DNA of 64,000 nt from Polynucleobacter sp. 71A-WALBACH. Its GTDB lineage: Bacteria > Pseudomonadota > Gammaproteobacteria > Burkholderiales > Burkholderiaceae. Position 1 is the stretch's first letter; every line of letters begins with the position of its first letter. The notes below the pieces were generated by a model. That model did no database searches, was not told the DNA's origin, and saw nothing but the letters and a program-made list of their open reading frames with translations. Location of the stretch: assembly GCF_018882365.1 (NCBI RefSeq), contig NZ_JACVOP010000002.1, positions 186,001-250,000 of the forward strand. Direction: 5' to 3'. Shown piece after piece: positions 1-9,469 of this stretch. The position numbers were made by a program, and so were the translations under genes.

Positions 1-416
1 TCTTGAGGGATGACGGTATCGCAGTCATGAGGCATTAGGGCGCCGGTCATGATCTTGAGACACTCGTCAGGACCAACATCACCAATATATGGCTTACCAG
101 CGTAAGCGGTGCCAACCACTTTCAGGGTGATGACATCTTCGCTATTGCCCAGGCATTCACCATGAAAAGCAAAGCCATCCATGGCAGAGTTATCAGCAGC
201 AGGAACATCAATTGGCGAGAGGAGGTCTTCTGCCAGGATGCGGTTGATCGCTTGATCCAAGGTGACGGACTCAATGTTGCCCGCACTATTGAGCTTATGA
301 GACTCTTCGATTAATTCATTGACGAGATTAGAGATAGCCTTGCGAGCTTCATCAACATGGAGTGAAGCGGTCAATAGAATGGGGCTATTCGGAGAGTGTT
401 GAATTAAATCCGTCAT
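1..416 (-). CDS. moeA: Molybdopterin molybdenumtransferase MoeA, N-terminal part (cut by window edge)
   Basis: MoeA inserts molybdate into adenylylated molybdopterin in the last steps of molybdenum cofactor synthesis. About 138 N-terminal residues are visible and the rest lies beyond the left edge. The family signature DNSAMDGFAF is present, followed by the linker-region residues KIMTGALMP. The ATG at 416 overlaps the TGA of mobA by four bases (ATGA), so translation is probably coupled in a moaA-mobA-moeA operon. A second full-length moeA lies at 54778, and the two proteins differ clearly in the aligned N-terminal part. Family assignment is firm. Which copy acts as the main MoeA is unknown. 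Confidence 0.9.
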   Translation of the reverse strand, partial: MTDLIQHSPNSPILLTASLHVDEARKAISNLVNELIEESHKLNSAGNIESVTLDQAINRILAEDLLSPIDVPAADNSAMDGFAFHGECLGNSEDVITLKVVGTAYAGKPYIGDVGPDECLKIMTGALMPHDCDTVIPQ

Positions 417-1018
417 GACGATACTTTTTCTAGGGCAGTTAGCTCTTCTGGCGTATTCACATTGGCAAATGCTTGAGCGTTTTCAAATATGACGGTGCCA
501 GAGCGCAATTCTTTAAACCAACGATCAATCTTCAGATCCCCTTTACTTAAAAAGGCATCCAAAGAATCTTGCAGACTATTTTTCATTAAACAGAAAACGG
601 GTTGGGACCAAATCTTTCCGTCAGCCTCTTTTGAGGAGGCAAAGACAAGCTCTAAGTTATTGTCTTCAAGTTCGACTGCCATTTTTTCCGCAAGATCCAT
701 TGGTAGCAAAGGAGAGTCGCAAGGTGATGTCAACAAGTAAGGTGTTTTGCAATGCTTGATACCGATAGAGAAACCAGCCAGCGGGCCAGAGAAATCAGGA
801 GTTTGGTCCATGAGAACGGGGTAGCCATAGTGCGCATATTTTGTAATGCTACGGTTAGCATTAATCAGAATGGTGCTGACTTGAGGTTTTAGCCGAGTGA
901 TGGTGGATTCAATCATGGGCTTGCCGTGAAACGGAATCAAGCCTTTATCAATGCCACCCATTCGTTGCGCGCGTCCGCCCGCCAAAATGAGTCCAGTAAT
1001 TTGATTTGCAGTAATCAT
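413..1018 (-). CDS. mobA: Molybdenum cofactor guanylyltransferase MobA
   Basis: MobA joins GMP from GTP to Mo-molybdopterin, giving the guanine dinucleotide cofactor used by DMSO-reductase-family enzymes. The 201-residue protein has the nucleotidyltransferase loop LAGGRAQRMGG (residues 12-22) with Lys25, the SGPLAG motif near 77-82, and Asp101 in CDSPLLP, which matches the metal-binding Asp of the family. The C-terminal FANVNTPEEL is also typical. Its ATG shares one base with the moaA stop (TGATG), and its own stop overlaps the moeA start, so the three genes form one translationally coupled operon. Length is normal for the family. Confidence 0.95.
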   Translation of the reverse strand: MITANQITGLILAGGRAQRMGGIDKGLIPFHGKPMIESTITRLKPQVSTILINANRSITKYAHYGYPVLMDQTPDFSGPLAGFSIGIKHCKTPYLLTSPCDSPLLPMDLAEKMAVELEDNNLELVFASSKEADGKIWSQPVFCLMKNSLQDSLDAFLSKGDLKIDRWFKELRSGTVIFENAQAFANVNTPEELTALEKVSS

Positions 1019-2127
1019 CAGCCGCCGATGTAAGACATCTCTACCTTTCGAATACTAGTAGCCACTGTATTAGATCCCCGAATTTCTGAATAGTGATCAT
1101 TGCGTCCTGACCAGGTCGACATAATAGCGTTAGCGATTTCTAAATCACTTCTGCCTGAGCGCAGTAGAGTCTTAAAGTCAAAACCTTCGTTTGCGAATAA
1201 GCAAAGATAGAGCTGACCGTCGGTGGAGATTCGTGCACGGGTGCATTCATGGCAGAAGGTTTGTGTAACGCTGGAAATAAAGCCAATTTCACCGGAACCA
1301 TCAACATAGCGCCAGCGCTGAGCTACTTCACCAGGATAGTTGGCCTCAATAGGTTCTATTGGAAAGATAGCGTTAATGCGATTGGCAACTTCTTGGGAGG
1401 GAAGTACTTGAGACATGTCCCAGCCATTGGAGCTGCCCACATCCATAAATTCAATAAAGCGAAGTGTGACACCGCTACCTTTAAAGTGCTTGGCCATGCC
1501 AATAATTTCTTGATCGTTTGTGCCCTTCTTAACGACCATATTGACTTTGAGGTTGGTGAAGCCCGCTTCTTGAGCTGCAGCAATTCCATCGAGCACATCG
1601 GTTACAGGAAAGTCGACATCATTCATTTTTTTGAAGATCTCATCATTGAGACCATCAAGACTAATAGTCAGGCGCTGAAGACCGGCTGCTTTTAATGCGA
1701 CTGCCTTCTTACGCAAAATACTGCCATTGGTAGTTAGCGTGAGATCAAGAGCTTGATCTGTCGTGGTGCGAATCTTGGCAAGCATCTCAATGAGTACTTC
1801 CAGATTTTTGCGGAGCAAGGGCTCACCACCAGTAAGGCGAATTTTTTCTACGCCTAGACTTGCAAAGATTGTTGTTAAGCGAGTGATTTCTTCGAAGCTG
1901 AGTAATTCATTGTGAGAGAGGTAGGGATAGTTCTTGTCGAAGATTTCCTTAGGCATGCAGTAGGTGCAGCGGAAATTACAACGATCGGTTACTGAAATTC
2001 GTAAATCGCGAAGTGGGCGTCCACGAGTATCTTTAGTTAAGGCATTCGGAGTAACAAGCTGTCCTGGAATGGACGGCGTGAGGCCCCTGCCTTCATCTAA
2101 ACGTATTGGGATTACTTTTTCAACCAT
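1018..2127 (-). CDS. moaA: GTP 3',8-cyclase MoaA (radical SAM)
   Basis: MoaA catalyses the first step of molybdenum cofactor synthesis, the radical-SAM rearrangement of GTP to 3',8-cyclo-dihydro-GTP, which MoaC converts to cPMP. The N-terminal cluster motif is Cys50-Cys54-Cys57 in [13 protein letters not shown]. The C-terminal [4Fe-4S] ligands are Cys292, Cys295 and Cys309. The chain ends in the conserved Gly-Gly tail. At 369 residues it has a slightly longer N-terminus than most MoaA proteins, and no strong ribosome site is visible before this ATG. It is first in the moaA-mobA-moeA operon, 82 bp downstream of rne with no clear terminator between, so read-through from rne is possible. No moaC is in the window. 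Confidence 0.96.
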   Translation of the reverse strand: MVEKVIPIRLDEGRGLTPSIPGQLVTPNALTKDTRGRPLRDLRISVTDRCNFRCTYCMPKEIFDKNYPYLSHNELLSFEEITRLTTIFASLGVEKIRLTGGEPLLRKNLEVLIEMLAKIRTTTDQALDLTLTTNGSILRKKAVALKAAGLQRLTISLDGLNDEIFKKMNDVDFPVTDVLDGIAAAQEAGFTNLKVNMVVKKGTNDQEIIGMAKHFKGSGVTLRFIEFMDVGSSNGWDMSQVLPSQEVANRINAIFPIEPIEANYPGEVAQRWRYVDGSGEIGFISSVTQTFCHECTRARISTDGQLYLCLFANEGFDFKTLLRSGRSDLEIANAIMSTWSGRNDHYSEIRGSNTVATSIRKVEMSYIGG

Positions 2128-2209
2128 ATCTAATTATGGCTGTGAAACGGTGTTTCTGCCAAACTGCCAAATATCCTTGTGGGATAAATAGCAGTCTGGA
2201 GAAATTGGT

Positions 2210-4864
2210 TTAAACCGTTTTTTCTTGGCCGCCGGTTTCAACTAAAACCATGGGGCCATTTTGCAAGCTAACAGGAGCCTTAGGCGTTCTGCCCATAGTT
2301 AGGATCTCTGGCTCAGCTTTGATTTGTGATTGCGCTTCTTGATGCTTGCTAGCATCCGTCGCTACCCAGACCATACCTGCAGACTGAACTACGCTATGCA
2401 AAGGAGTCTCTTCAAGCGCCTGGAAGGCAACTTTAGGAAGCTCAGGCATCGGTTTAGCGATCACTTCAATCGTAGCTACTGCTGCTTGCGCAGCCTGCGG
2501 AGCAGGAGCTGCGGCAGTGTTGCTAGAGCGATTACTTTGACGCGGTGCGCGTTGTTCTCTTGGTTCTCTCGGTTCACGTGGTGCACGCTCTTTCACCTCG
2601 CTAGAAGCTACAGGCGCAATGGTGTTTCCAAAGCTTTGAGCAATATTCTGAATTGGCATAGAGGAAGATGCTCCTCCCATACCTACTGGCGGGCCTGAGA
2701 ATGAAGTTGCTACAGCGACAACGGAAGCAATCGCTGCATCACCATTCGACTCGGTACGCTCGCCACGTTGACCACGACCACGACCGCGACGATTGCGACC
2801 ACGACCGCGACGCTCTTCACCTTCTGCGCTAGGAGCCACATCAGTTCCAGGCGCAGCTTCAGTTGCTGGAGTTACTGCAGCTTGATTTTCTGGTTTTGGA
2901 TTTTGAGTGTTCTGGTTGCGATTGCTGTTATTGCGGTTGCGACCATCTTGACGACCTCTACCAGCACCTGCCTCGCGTGGAGCACTCGCACCTTCGGCAC
3001 TAGCAGCTGCACCTTCTGTTGCTGGGCGTTCACCACGATCGTTACGTTCACCGCGACGACCACGATTACGATTGTTGCTGTTGCGGCTATTTTGATTGCG
3101 ACCACGTGGTGCGCTAGGAGCAGTCTTCACCTCTGGTGCAGGCTCCGAAGAGAAGAGGCTCTTGATAAATCCAAAGAATCCACCACCGCTAGTAGTTTCA
3201 GCTTTCGCTTTTTCAGCACGTGCAGGACGTGGTTGACTTACTGGCGCTGGTGCGTTTGGTGTAATACCTTTGACTGCTGCTTCAGGACGCACTTTAACCT
3301 CAGCATCTTTACGGCTTACAGCGGTATCAGTTTCCAATTCAGCAGCAGCTTCTTCGGCCATCACATAACTAGCCTTTTGATCGTCAAGACGTGGATCATC
3401 ATGACGTAACCGCTCAAGCTTGTAATGTGGCGTTTCTAAATGCTTGTTCGGAATCATCAAGACATTGACTTTGAAGCGTGTCTCAATCTTGATTACTTCG
3501 GCACGCTTCTCATTGAGCAAGAATGCAGCCACTTCGACTGGAACTTGTGAATGAATAGCAGCAGTATTTTCTTTCATTGCCTCTTCTTGGATGATGCGCA
3601 AGACTTGCAATGCGGATGATTCGGTGTCGCGGATATGGCCAGTGCCGTTACAACGTGGGCAGGTGACGTGGCTACCTTCGGAGAGGGCAGGGCGTAAACG
3701 CTGGCGTGACATTTCCATCAAACCAAACTTGGAGATCTTGCCCATTTGAACGCGTGCACGGTCATGACGCAAAGCATCGCGAAGACGATTCTCAACATCT
3801 TTTTGCGCCTTACTCGATTCCATATCAATGAAGTCGATCACGATCAAGCCACCCAAGTCACGTAAACGTGCTTGACGAGCGATTTCATCGGCAGCTTCTA
3901 AGTTGGTGCGAGTGGCAGTCTCTTCAATGTCAGAGCCACGAGTAGCGCGTGCAGAGTTGACGTCTACTGAAACCAAAGCTTCAGTATGGTCAATCACGAT
4001 TGCGCCGCCAGAAGGTAGTGGCACGGTACGTGAATATGCGGTTTCAATCTGATGCTCAATCTGGAAGCGGGAGAACAATGGAACATCGTCCTGGTAGCGC
4101 TTCACTCTTGGCAAGTTATCGGGCATAACTACGGACATAAATGCCGCAGCTTGCTCATAAATATCATCGGTATCAATGAGGATCTCGCCGATATCAGGCT
4201 GGAAGTAATCGCGAATCGCGCGGATCACTAAGCTAGATTCGAGGTAGATCAATAAAGGCGCTGAATTGCCTTTAGCGGCTTCATCAATCGCTGTCCAGAG
4301 CTGCATGAGGTAACTTAAGTCCCACTGCAATTCTGTGGCGTCACGGCCAATACCGGCTGTACGAGCAATGATGCTCATGCCATCGGGTACTTGTAGTTGA
4401 GACATCGCTTCACGGAGTTCTTGACGGTCTTCGCCTTCAATGCGACGAGAAACACCGCCTCCACGTGGATTATTTGGCATCAATACCAAATAGCGACCTG
4501 CTAGGGAGACAAAAGAAGTGAGGGCGGCGCCTTTTTGGCCACGCTCTTCTTTTTCTACCTGAACAATAATTTCTTGGCCTTCACGCAACGCTTCTTTGAT
4601 TGAGGCATTACGGACATCAATGCCTTCTTTAAAGTAGGTGCGGGCAACTTCTTTAAATGGCAGGAAGCCATGGCGTTCTTCGCCGTAATTTACAAAGCAA
4701 GCTTCGAGCGAGGGCTCAATGCGGGTAATAACACCTTTGTAAATATTGCCTTTACGTTGTTCACGACCGGCAGCTTCGATATCGATATCGATGAGTTTTT
4801 GACCATCGACGATGGCAACTCGCAACTCTTCTTGTTGAGTTGCATTAAATAACATGCGTTTCAT
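2210..4864 (-). CDS. rne: Ribonuclease E
   Basis: RNase E is the endoribonuclease that starts most mRNA decay and processes rRNA and tRNA precursors, usually as the scaffold of a membrane-bound degradosome. The 884-residue protein has the S1 RNA-binding region (about 36-120), catalytic Asp301 ([10 protein letters not shown]) and Asp344 (VIDFIDM), and the zinc-link Cys402/Cys405 (CPRCNGTG). All match E. coli numbering within two residues. From about residue 500 the chain becomes a low-complexity region rich in Arg, Asn, Pro and Ala, as expected for the disordered scaffold half, and it ends in the GPMVLVET motif. Start: ATG at 4864 with an AGGAG ribosome site that is part of a hairpin (4867-4885). 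Divergent from rluC, as in other Proteobacteria. Confidence 0.97.
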   Translation of the reverse strand: MKRMLFNATQQEELRVAIVDGQKLIDIDIEAAGREQRKGNIYKGVITRIEPSLEACFVNYGEERHGFLPFKEVARTYFKEGIDVRNASIKEALREGQEIIVQVEKEERGQKGAALTSFVSLAGRYLVLMPNNPRGGGVSRRIEGEDRQELREAMSQLQVPDGMSIIARTAGIGRDATELQWDLSYLMQLWTAIDEAAKGNSAPLLIYLESSLVIRAIRDYFQPDIGEILIDTDDIYEQAAAFMSVVMPDNLPRVKRYQDDVPLFSRFQIEHQIETAYSRTVPLPSGGAIVIDHTEALVSVDVNSARATRGSDIEETATRTNLEAADEIARQARLRDLGGLIVIDFIDMESSKAQKDVENRLRDALRHDRARVQMGKISKFGLMEMSRQRLRPALSEGSHVTCPRCNGTGHIRDTESSALQVLRIIQEEAMKENTAAIHSQVPVEVAAFLLNEKRAEVIKIETRFKVNVLMIPNKHLETPHYKLERLRHDDPRLDDQKASYVMAEEAAAELETDTAVSRKDAEVKVRPEAAVKGITPNAPAPVSQPRPARAEKAKAETTSGGGFFGFIKSLFSSEPAPEVKTAPSAPRGRNQNSRNSNNRNRGRRGERNDRGERPATEGAAASAEGASAPREAGAGRGRQDGRNRNNSNRNQNTQNPKPENQAAVTPATEAAPGTDVAPSAEGEERRGRGRNRRGRGRGQRGERTESNGDAAIASVVAVATSFSGPPVGMGGASSSMPIQNIAQSFGNTIAPVASSEVKERAPREPREPREQRAPRQSNRSSNTAAAPAPQAAQAAVATIEVIAKPMPELPKVAFQALEETPLHSVVQSAGMVWVATDASKHQEAQSQIKAEPEILTMGRTPKAPVSLQNGPMVLVETGGQEKTV

Positions 4865-5230
4865 AACACTCTCCTATTGGGAGTGCGTCGTTGCGCGCTG
4901 CGTTAGGGGACAAGTTAAATACCGCTTGGGGCCATAGCCCATTGGCGGATTGGAGTGTGGATCAAGCAAATCCAGGCATTTATTGCCTAGTACACCAAGT
5001 TCAATGTTGTTAAACCGGTGCCACACTTGACGATCGCCGCAGAGACCTCCTTTAGGTCATCAATGCAGGCGCGCGCCTGAAAACTGTCTTCTAATCGCGG
5101 GTCGCGGCATACGGCACACCAACCCTGCGCCTCATTACAACGGGGGAGGGGCAACCCCGGGAGTCTATTAAGGGCGACTCCAAGCTCCAAACCTGAATCA
5201 GGTTAGTCTCGGGCCAATAAATTGGCTAGA
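4865..5230 (-). promoter_or_regulatory. Long structured 5' leader of rne
   Basis: About 365 bases separate the likely rne start site from its ATG, with no credible gene. Several perfect or near-perfect inverted repeats are visible: 4867-4885 (enclosing the rne ribosome site), 5044-5058 (GACCT/AGGTC), 5066-5079 (CAGGCGCGCGCCTG) and 5190-5204 (AACCTGA/TCAGGTT), plus GAGTC/GACTC arms at 5161-5180. Long autoregulatory leaders are known for rne in enterobacteria and pseudomonads, where RNase E cleaves its own message. The same role here is inference from position and structure. Confidence 0.6.
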
Positions 5231-5236
5231 GCGTTG

Positions 5237-5242
5237 ATTATA
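5237..5242 (-). promoter_or_regulatory. Candidate -10 box of the rne promoter
   Basis: A perfect TATAAT reads on the minus strand about 375 bases upstream of the rne start codon. No good -35 hexamer is seen at the usual 16-18 base spacing (the closest, TTGTCG, is 14 away). The call therefore rests on the -10 match and on the position between rne and the divergent rluC. Confidence 0.45.
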
Positions 5243-5318
5243 CGGCACAAGTTGAACGACAATGGGGTATTGTTAAGTCCCTTGTCGACCCCTGTCGAGG
5301 CGACAAGAGAGATAAATC

Positions 5319-6338
5319 ATGAAATCCGAACCCATTTCCAAGCCTTCACAGGTAAAACCCACCGTTCCGGCTGCTGTGCATCTTCAGACCATTGGTCCAG
5401 AAGAGGCCGGCCAGCGACTAGATAACTACTTATTACGCTGGGCTAAAGGGGTCCCCAAAAGCCACGTTTATCGGATTATTCGCTCTGGCGAAGTCCGGGT
5501 AAATAAGAAAAGAGCTGAGCCGACTACGCGTTTGATCGAAGGTGATGTAGTCAGGGTGCCGCCGGTTCGACTTGCGGAGCCTGCTCAAATGGCAGCAGTC
5601 AATACCGCCCAAACCAAGTCTCGGGCAAAGGGTTATTCCGACAAAATGCCTATTTTGTTCGAGGATGAAGCTCTATTAATAGTGAACAAGCCGACAGGTT
5701 TGGCGGTTCATGGGGGTTCCGGAATTGCCCTGGGCGTCATTGAGACTCTGCGGATTACCCGCCCAGAACTCCAATTCTTAGAATTGGTCCATCGCTTGGA
5801 TCGAGATACCTCGGGCGTATTACTGCTGGCTAAAAAACGCAGCGCCTTAGTGGAGTTGCACCGACAGATCCGTGAAGGCCAGACCGATAAGCGTTATTAC
5901 TTGCTGGCCCATGGAGAAATTGCGCAAGGTGCGGGAACTGCGCAACTTAAGTTCCCGCTACATAAGTACTTATTGCCCAATGGTGAACGTCGCGTCCGCG
6001 TTGACCCTGATGGCCTCCCAAGTCACACGGCTTTGCGTGTTACCAAAATAATGAAACGCGCAGATGCGACGATTACCTTGGCCGAGGCTCAATTGAAAAC
6101 TGGGCGTACCCACCAAATCCGTGTGCACCTCCAAAAACTCGGCCATGCCATTTTGGGTGATGATAAGTACGGTTTTGAAGATCAAGACAAAATTGTGAAG
6201 TCCAAGCGCTTGTATTTGCACGCCCATTTAGCTGGCTTTACTCATCCGCGTACGGGTGAGAAGATGCGTATCGAATCCCCATTGCCCGCTGAATTTACAG
6301 CGATGATGAAAAACTTTGAAGTGACTAGCGATGCCTGA
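5319..6338 (+). CDS. rluC: 23S rRNA pseudouridine synthase RluC
   Basis: RluC converts uridines 955, 2504 and 2580 of 23S rRNA (E. coli numbering) to pseudouridine. The 339-residue protein has an N-terminal S4 RNA-binding domain (about residues 25-85, GQRLDNYL...) followed by the RluA-type catalytic domain with the signature HRLDRDTSG, whose second Asp is the catalytic residue, and the downstream GRTHQIRVH motif. The RluC rather than RluA or RluD assignment rests on the conserved divergent placement next to rne. The stop overlaps the next gene by eight bases. An in-frame upstream extension is not needed for the fold. Confidence 0.93.
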   Translation: MKSEPISKPSQVKPTVPAAVHLQTIGPEEAGQRLDNYLLRWAKGVPKSHVYRIIRSGEVRVNKKRAEPTTRLIEGDVVRVPPVRLAEPAQMAAVNTAQTKSRAKGYSDKMPILFEDEALLIVNKPTGLAVHGGSGIALGVIETLRITRPELQFLELVHRLDRDTSGVLLLAKKRSALVELHRQIREGQTDKRYYLLAHGEIAQGAGTAQLKFPLHKYLLPNGERRVRVDPDGLPSHTALRVTKIMKRADATITLAEAQLKTGRTHQIRVHLQKLGHAILGDDKYGFEDQDKIVKSKRLYLHAHLAGFTHPRTGEKMRIESPLPAEFTAMMKNFEVTSDA

Positions 6339-7017
6339 AGAGCAAAAGCCCGATAGACGGTATGACCTGATTGTGTGGGATTGGGATGGCACCATCATGG
6401 ATTCCACACCGACGATCGTGAATTGCATTCAGCAGGCTTGCCGTGATTTAGGCTTTAAAGAGCCAGATGACGCTTTAGCTAGCTCGGTCATTGGTTTGGG
6501 TATTCAGGATTCGCTCAGAAGAGCGGTGCCTTGGATTGAGCCAGCCTATTTCCCAAAATTGACAGAACGCTTTCGATATCACTACCTAGCCAAAGATCAT
6601 GAGCTGGATTTATTTTCAGGTATTCGTGAGTTGCTACAAAGCTTACGTGAGGATGGTTATCTATTAGGCGTTGCAACAGGTAAGTCCCGTGTGGGATTGG
6701 ATCGCTCTTTAAAACATCACCAACTAGAGCAGATGTTCCATGAGACTCGTACTGCCGATGAATCCTTCTCGAAACCCCATCCTGGAATGCTCCTAGAGCT
6801 TTCAGATGCAATGCAAGTGCCCATGCGTCGCATGCTGATGATTGGGGACACCACCCATGATTTGGATATGGCAGCTAATGCAGGTATTGATGCGGTAGCC
6901 GTCACTTATGGCGCGCATCCTCCCAGCACTCTAAAAGAAGCGCCATCCCTGATTCATGTGGATGATGTCTCGCAATTGACGAGTTGGTTAAGTCAGAATC
7001 TCACCGTTAAAAACTAG
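6331..7017 (+). CDS. HAD-superfamily hydrolase (phosphoglycolate phosphatase-like)
   Basis: A 228-residue HAD subfamily IA hydrolase. Motif I is WDWDGTIMDS (nucleophile and acid Asp near 17-19), motif II is the VATGKSR region, and motif IV is IGDTTHDLDMA. The cap lies between motifs I and II. Proteins of this type dephosphorylate phosphoglycolate, sugar phosphates or nucleotides; the sequence alone does not give the substrate. It starts inside the end of rluC (eight-base overlap) and is followed after 22 bp by sppA, so the three genes probably form one transcript. The rluC-HAD-sppA order is common in Burkholderiales. Confidence 0.85.
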   Translation: MPEEQKPDRRYDLIVWDWDGTIMDSTPTIVNCIQQACRDLGFKEPDDALASSVIGLGIQDSLRRAVPWIEPAYFPKLTERFRYHYLAKDHELDLFSGIRELLQSLREDGYLLGVATGKSRVGLDRSLKHHQLEQMFHETRTADESFSKPHPGMLLELSDAMQVPMRRMLMIGDTTHDLDMAANAGIDAVAVTYGAHPPSTLKEAPSLIHVDDVSQLTSWLSQNLTVKN

Positions 7018-7039
7018 TTAGTAATTAAGGATTAAAAAG

Positions 7040-7999
7040 ATGGATCAAAATCAATCCGAGAATGCAAATCAAAACTGGGAGCGTCAAGCCCTTGAGCATT
7101 TGTTATTGGAGAATTTAAAAGAGACTCGCAAAGCGCGTCGCTGGAAAGCGGTATTTCGTATTCTCACTCTGATTATTTTTATCGGCGTAGTGCTGGCAGT
7201 GTTTGATTTTCATGTCCCAGGGCGTGGCATTGGACTTGAGAAACATACCGCCTTAGTCACGCTAGAGGGGGAGATTTCTTCGAGTTCGATGGCCAATGCG
7301 TTAGATATCAACTCATCATTAACTGCAGCATTTGAAAATGAACACAGTGCAGGGGTAGTCTTACGCATCAATAGCCCTGGAGGCTCTCCAGTTCAGGCCG
7401 GCATGATGAATGATGAGATTCATCGTTTACGTAAGCTCTATCCCAACAAACCGTTTTATGTCGTAGTAGAAGATATTTGCGCTTCCGGTGGTTACTACGT
7501 GGCCGTTGCGGGAGATCAAATTTTGGTAGATAAGGCCAGCTTAGTGGGATCGATCGGCGTGATCATGGAAGGCTTTGGTTTTACTGGCTTGATGGATAAG
7601 TTGGGTGTGACTCGTCGCATGATTACTGCTGGCTCGAACAAGGGAATGATGGATCCGTTCTCTAAAGAAAATCCGCAGCAAGTAGAAATGATTAAAACCA
7701 TGATCGATGAGATTCATCAGCAATTTATTGCCGTTGTGAAAGCAGGGCGTGGCGATCGCCTTAAAGAAACTCCGGAGATGTTCTCAGGACGAGTTTGGAA
7801 CGGCGAGCAAGCAATCAAAATTGGCCTCGTGGACGGCTATGGAACAGTAGATTCTGTAGCGCGGGATGTCTTTAAGGCACCAGATATTCTCGACTACACC
7901 ATGAAAGAGAATTTTGCGGAACGTGTTGCTAAACGTTTTGGCGCTGAGGTTGGTGCGGCAGCGGGTAAGGCATTAATTAAGACGCCTGACCTGAAATAA
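7040..7999 (+). CDS. sppA: Signal peptide peptidase SppA (S49 family)
   Basis: SppA is a membrane-anchored serine protease that degrades signal peptides left after secretion. The 319-residue protein is the short single-domain type. It has a basic cytoplasmic N-terminus, one transmembrane helix at about 38-56, then the S49 domain with INSPGGSP, the nucleophile Ser in CASGGYYVA and the SLVGSIGV motif. The general-base Lys is probably the one in TAGSNKGMMDPF, as in Bacillus SppA. An AAGGA ribosome site precedes the ATG. It is the last gene of the rluC transcript and faces the convergent methylase gene across 34 AT-rich bases. Confidence 0.93.
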   Translation: MDQNQSENANQNWERQALEHLLLENLKETRKARRWKAVFRILTLIIFIGVVLAVFDFHVPGRGIGLEKHTALVTLEGEISSSSMANALDINSSLTAAFENEHSAGVVLRINSPGGSPVQAGMMNDEIHRLRKLYPNKPFYVVVEDICASGGYYVAVAGDQILVDKASLVGSIGVIMEGFGFTGLMDKLGVTRRMITAGSNKGMMDPFSKENPQQVEMIKTMIDEIHQQFIAVVKAGRGDRLKETPEMFSGRVWNGEQAIKIGLVDGYGTVDSVARDVFKAPDILDYTMKENFAERVAKRFGAEVGAAAGKALIKTPDLK

Positions 8000-8033
8000 A
8001 AAACCTCAAGACAAAAAATAATTTAATCAAAAT

Positions 8034-8807
8034 CTAGGCCAGCAATAGAAATATCGCTGGCCTATTTTGTAATGCGCTACATGCCGCTTCATTTGGGTAG
8101 CGTTTGCGCCAGTCCGCAATCGATAGCGTTGTAATCATTTCCGTTTTGAGGCTGAGATCCATACCCATGCAGAGCATGGATTGCGGTGCCAATGTATTGA
8201 GGCAAGACATCAGCATGGCGATATTGCGATACGGTGTCTCAATCCAGATTTGCGTCTGCTGTAATTTTCTAGATTCCACTTCCAACTGCTTTAATCGAGC
8301 AATACGATCTTGCGCGTCATGGGGAATGTATCCTTGAAATGCAAAGCGTTGACCATTTAAACCGCTAGCCATCAATCCCAGCAGAATCGAGCTTGGGCCA
8401 ACCAATGGCTTTACTTTGGCGCCCAGTTTATGCGCTGCTAGTACGAGTTCTGCACCAGGATCCGCTACCCCTGGAACGCCCGCTTCTGACATGAGTCCCA
8501 TATCTTTACCGGCGATGAGTGGTTTGAGTAAATCGATCGGTTTGACTGCATCGCCGTACTTGGCATTGCGAGCCACCCCTCGCCACTCGCTCATGTGCAT
8601 TTCTTGAATACTGCAAGCTAAAGGCGAAACACTATCGACTGCCTTTAAAAAAGCGCGGGCCGTTTTTGCATCCTCAACAATCCAGTCGGTGAGCTTGGCA
8701 GTTTGTGCAATGGTTTCACTCGGCAAAACCCAAGGCAATTGCTCAACACGTGAATCATCACCCAAAGTATTGGGAATTAAAAAGAGGGTGCCTAGGGTTG
8801 AGCTCAT
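8034..8807 (-). CDS. RsmI-like SAM-dependent methyltransferase (tetrapyrrole methylase fold)
   Basis: A 257-residue member of the tetrapyrrole-methylase superfamily, in the group that contains the 16S rRNA C1402 ribose methylase RsmI. The motif GLMSEAGVPGVADPGAELV corresponds to the SAM-binding VSDAGTPGISDPG of RsmI, and GPSSILLGLMASG follows as in RsmI. The N-terminus GTLFLIPNTLGD differs from the usual TPIGNLGD. It therefore looks like the shorter RsmI paralogue found beside maf in many betaproteobacteria rather than RsmI itself. The substrate is not known to me. It lies 25 bp downstream of maf on the same strand. Confidence 0.8.
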   Translation of the reverse strand: MSSTLGTLFLIPNTLGDDSRVEQLPWVLPSETIAQTAKLTDWIVEDAKTARAFLKAVDSVSPLACSIQEMHMSEWRGVARNAKYGDAVKPIDLLKPLIAGKDMGLMSEAGVPGVADPGAELVLAAHKLGAKVKPLVGPSSILLGLMASGLNGQRFAFQGYIPHDAQDRIARLKQLEVESRKLQQTQIWIETPYRNIAMLMSCLNTLAPQSMLCMGMDLSLKTEMITTLSIADWRKRYPNEAACSALQNRPAIFLLLA

Positions 8808-8832
8808 TGATTTAGTTTTATTTTCTATTTTT

Positions 8833-9426
8833 TTATTTCTTCATTGGAATGACAAAGCCAGCCTCGCGTAAGAGACCGCTCAGGGCAATTAATGGCAAGC
8901 CAATCAATGCAGTGGGATCATCACTCTTGATGGATTCCAAGAGTGAGATTCCTAAGCCTTCCGACTTGGCGCTACCAGCACAGTCGTAGGGTTCTTCGGC
9001 ATGGAGGTATGCCTCTAGAACATCATCAGCGAGTTTGCGAAAGGTCACTTCTGTAGGAATATTAATTGTTGTTTCAACATCGCCACGCATCAGACATAGG
9101 GCTGTTTGAAAAGTCACAGTTGCACCACGCATGAGTTGTAGCTGGGCCATGGCCCGCTCAAAGTTTCCTGGTTTACCAATAGCAGCGCCACACAGGTCAG
9201 CCACCTGATCAGAGCCAATGACCCAGGCCTCCGGGTGATCTTTAGCTACTGCCGCAGCCTTTGCCTTTGCAAGGCGCAAGGCTAAATCGAGCGTGCTTTC
9301 ACCGGGTAAGGGTGTTTCATCTACCTTGGGTGAGATGACGTCAAAGGGAATGCGCAGGCGCTCCAAGAGCTCCCGACGATAGACCGAGGTGGATGCCAGA
9401 ATTAGTTTTTTTACAGAATTACTCAT
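8833..9426 (-). CDS. Maf-family nucleotide pyrophosphatase, YceF type
   Basis: Maf proteins hydrolyse non-canonical or modified nucleoside triphosphates. The YceF subgroup of E. coli prefers 7-methyl-GTP. The protein matches YceF along its length: LILASTS at the N-terminus, the VDETP motif, IGSDQV, and CAGSAKSEGLGISLLE with DPTALIGLPL near the end. I use the internal ATG at 9426 (197 residues) because it gives the family's usual start. An upstream ATG at 9456 would add ten residues and leave only 13 bp to the divergent yceD. Neither start has a strong ribosome site. Order maf-yceD-rpmF-plsX is the same as in E. coli. Confidence 0.9.
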   Translation of the reverse strand: MSNSVKKLILASTSVYRRELLERLRIPFDVISPKVDETPLPGESTLDLALRLAKAKAAAVAKDHPEAWVIGSDQVADLCGAAIGKPGNFERAMAQLQLMRGATVTFQTALCLMRGDVETTINIPTEVTFRKLADDVLEAYLHAEEPYDCAGSAKSEGLGISLLESIKSDDPTALIGLPLIALSGLLREAGFVIPMKK

Positions 9427-9469
9427 CACTACTTGTACTTTCGCTGAAGCCTTCATTTAGACTGATGTC

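Noticed and set aside
2768-3409. A 213-codon open frame on the plus strand, rich in Thr
   Set aside because: It lies antisense to the Arg/Asn/Ala-rich scaffold region of rne, whose codon bias leaves the opposite frame open. No domain or ribosome site.
4987-5190. A 67-codon open frame on the minus strand in the rne leader
   Set aside because: No ribosome site and it overlaps several stable hairpins; the region is better explained as an untranslated leader.
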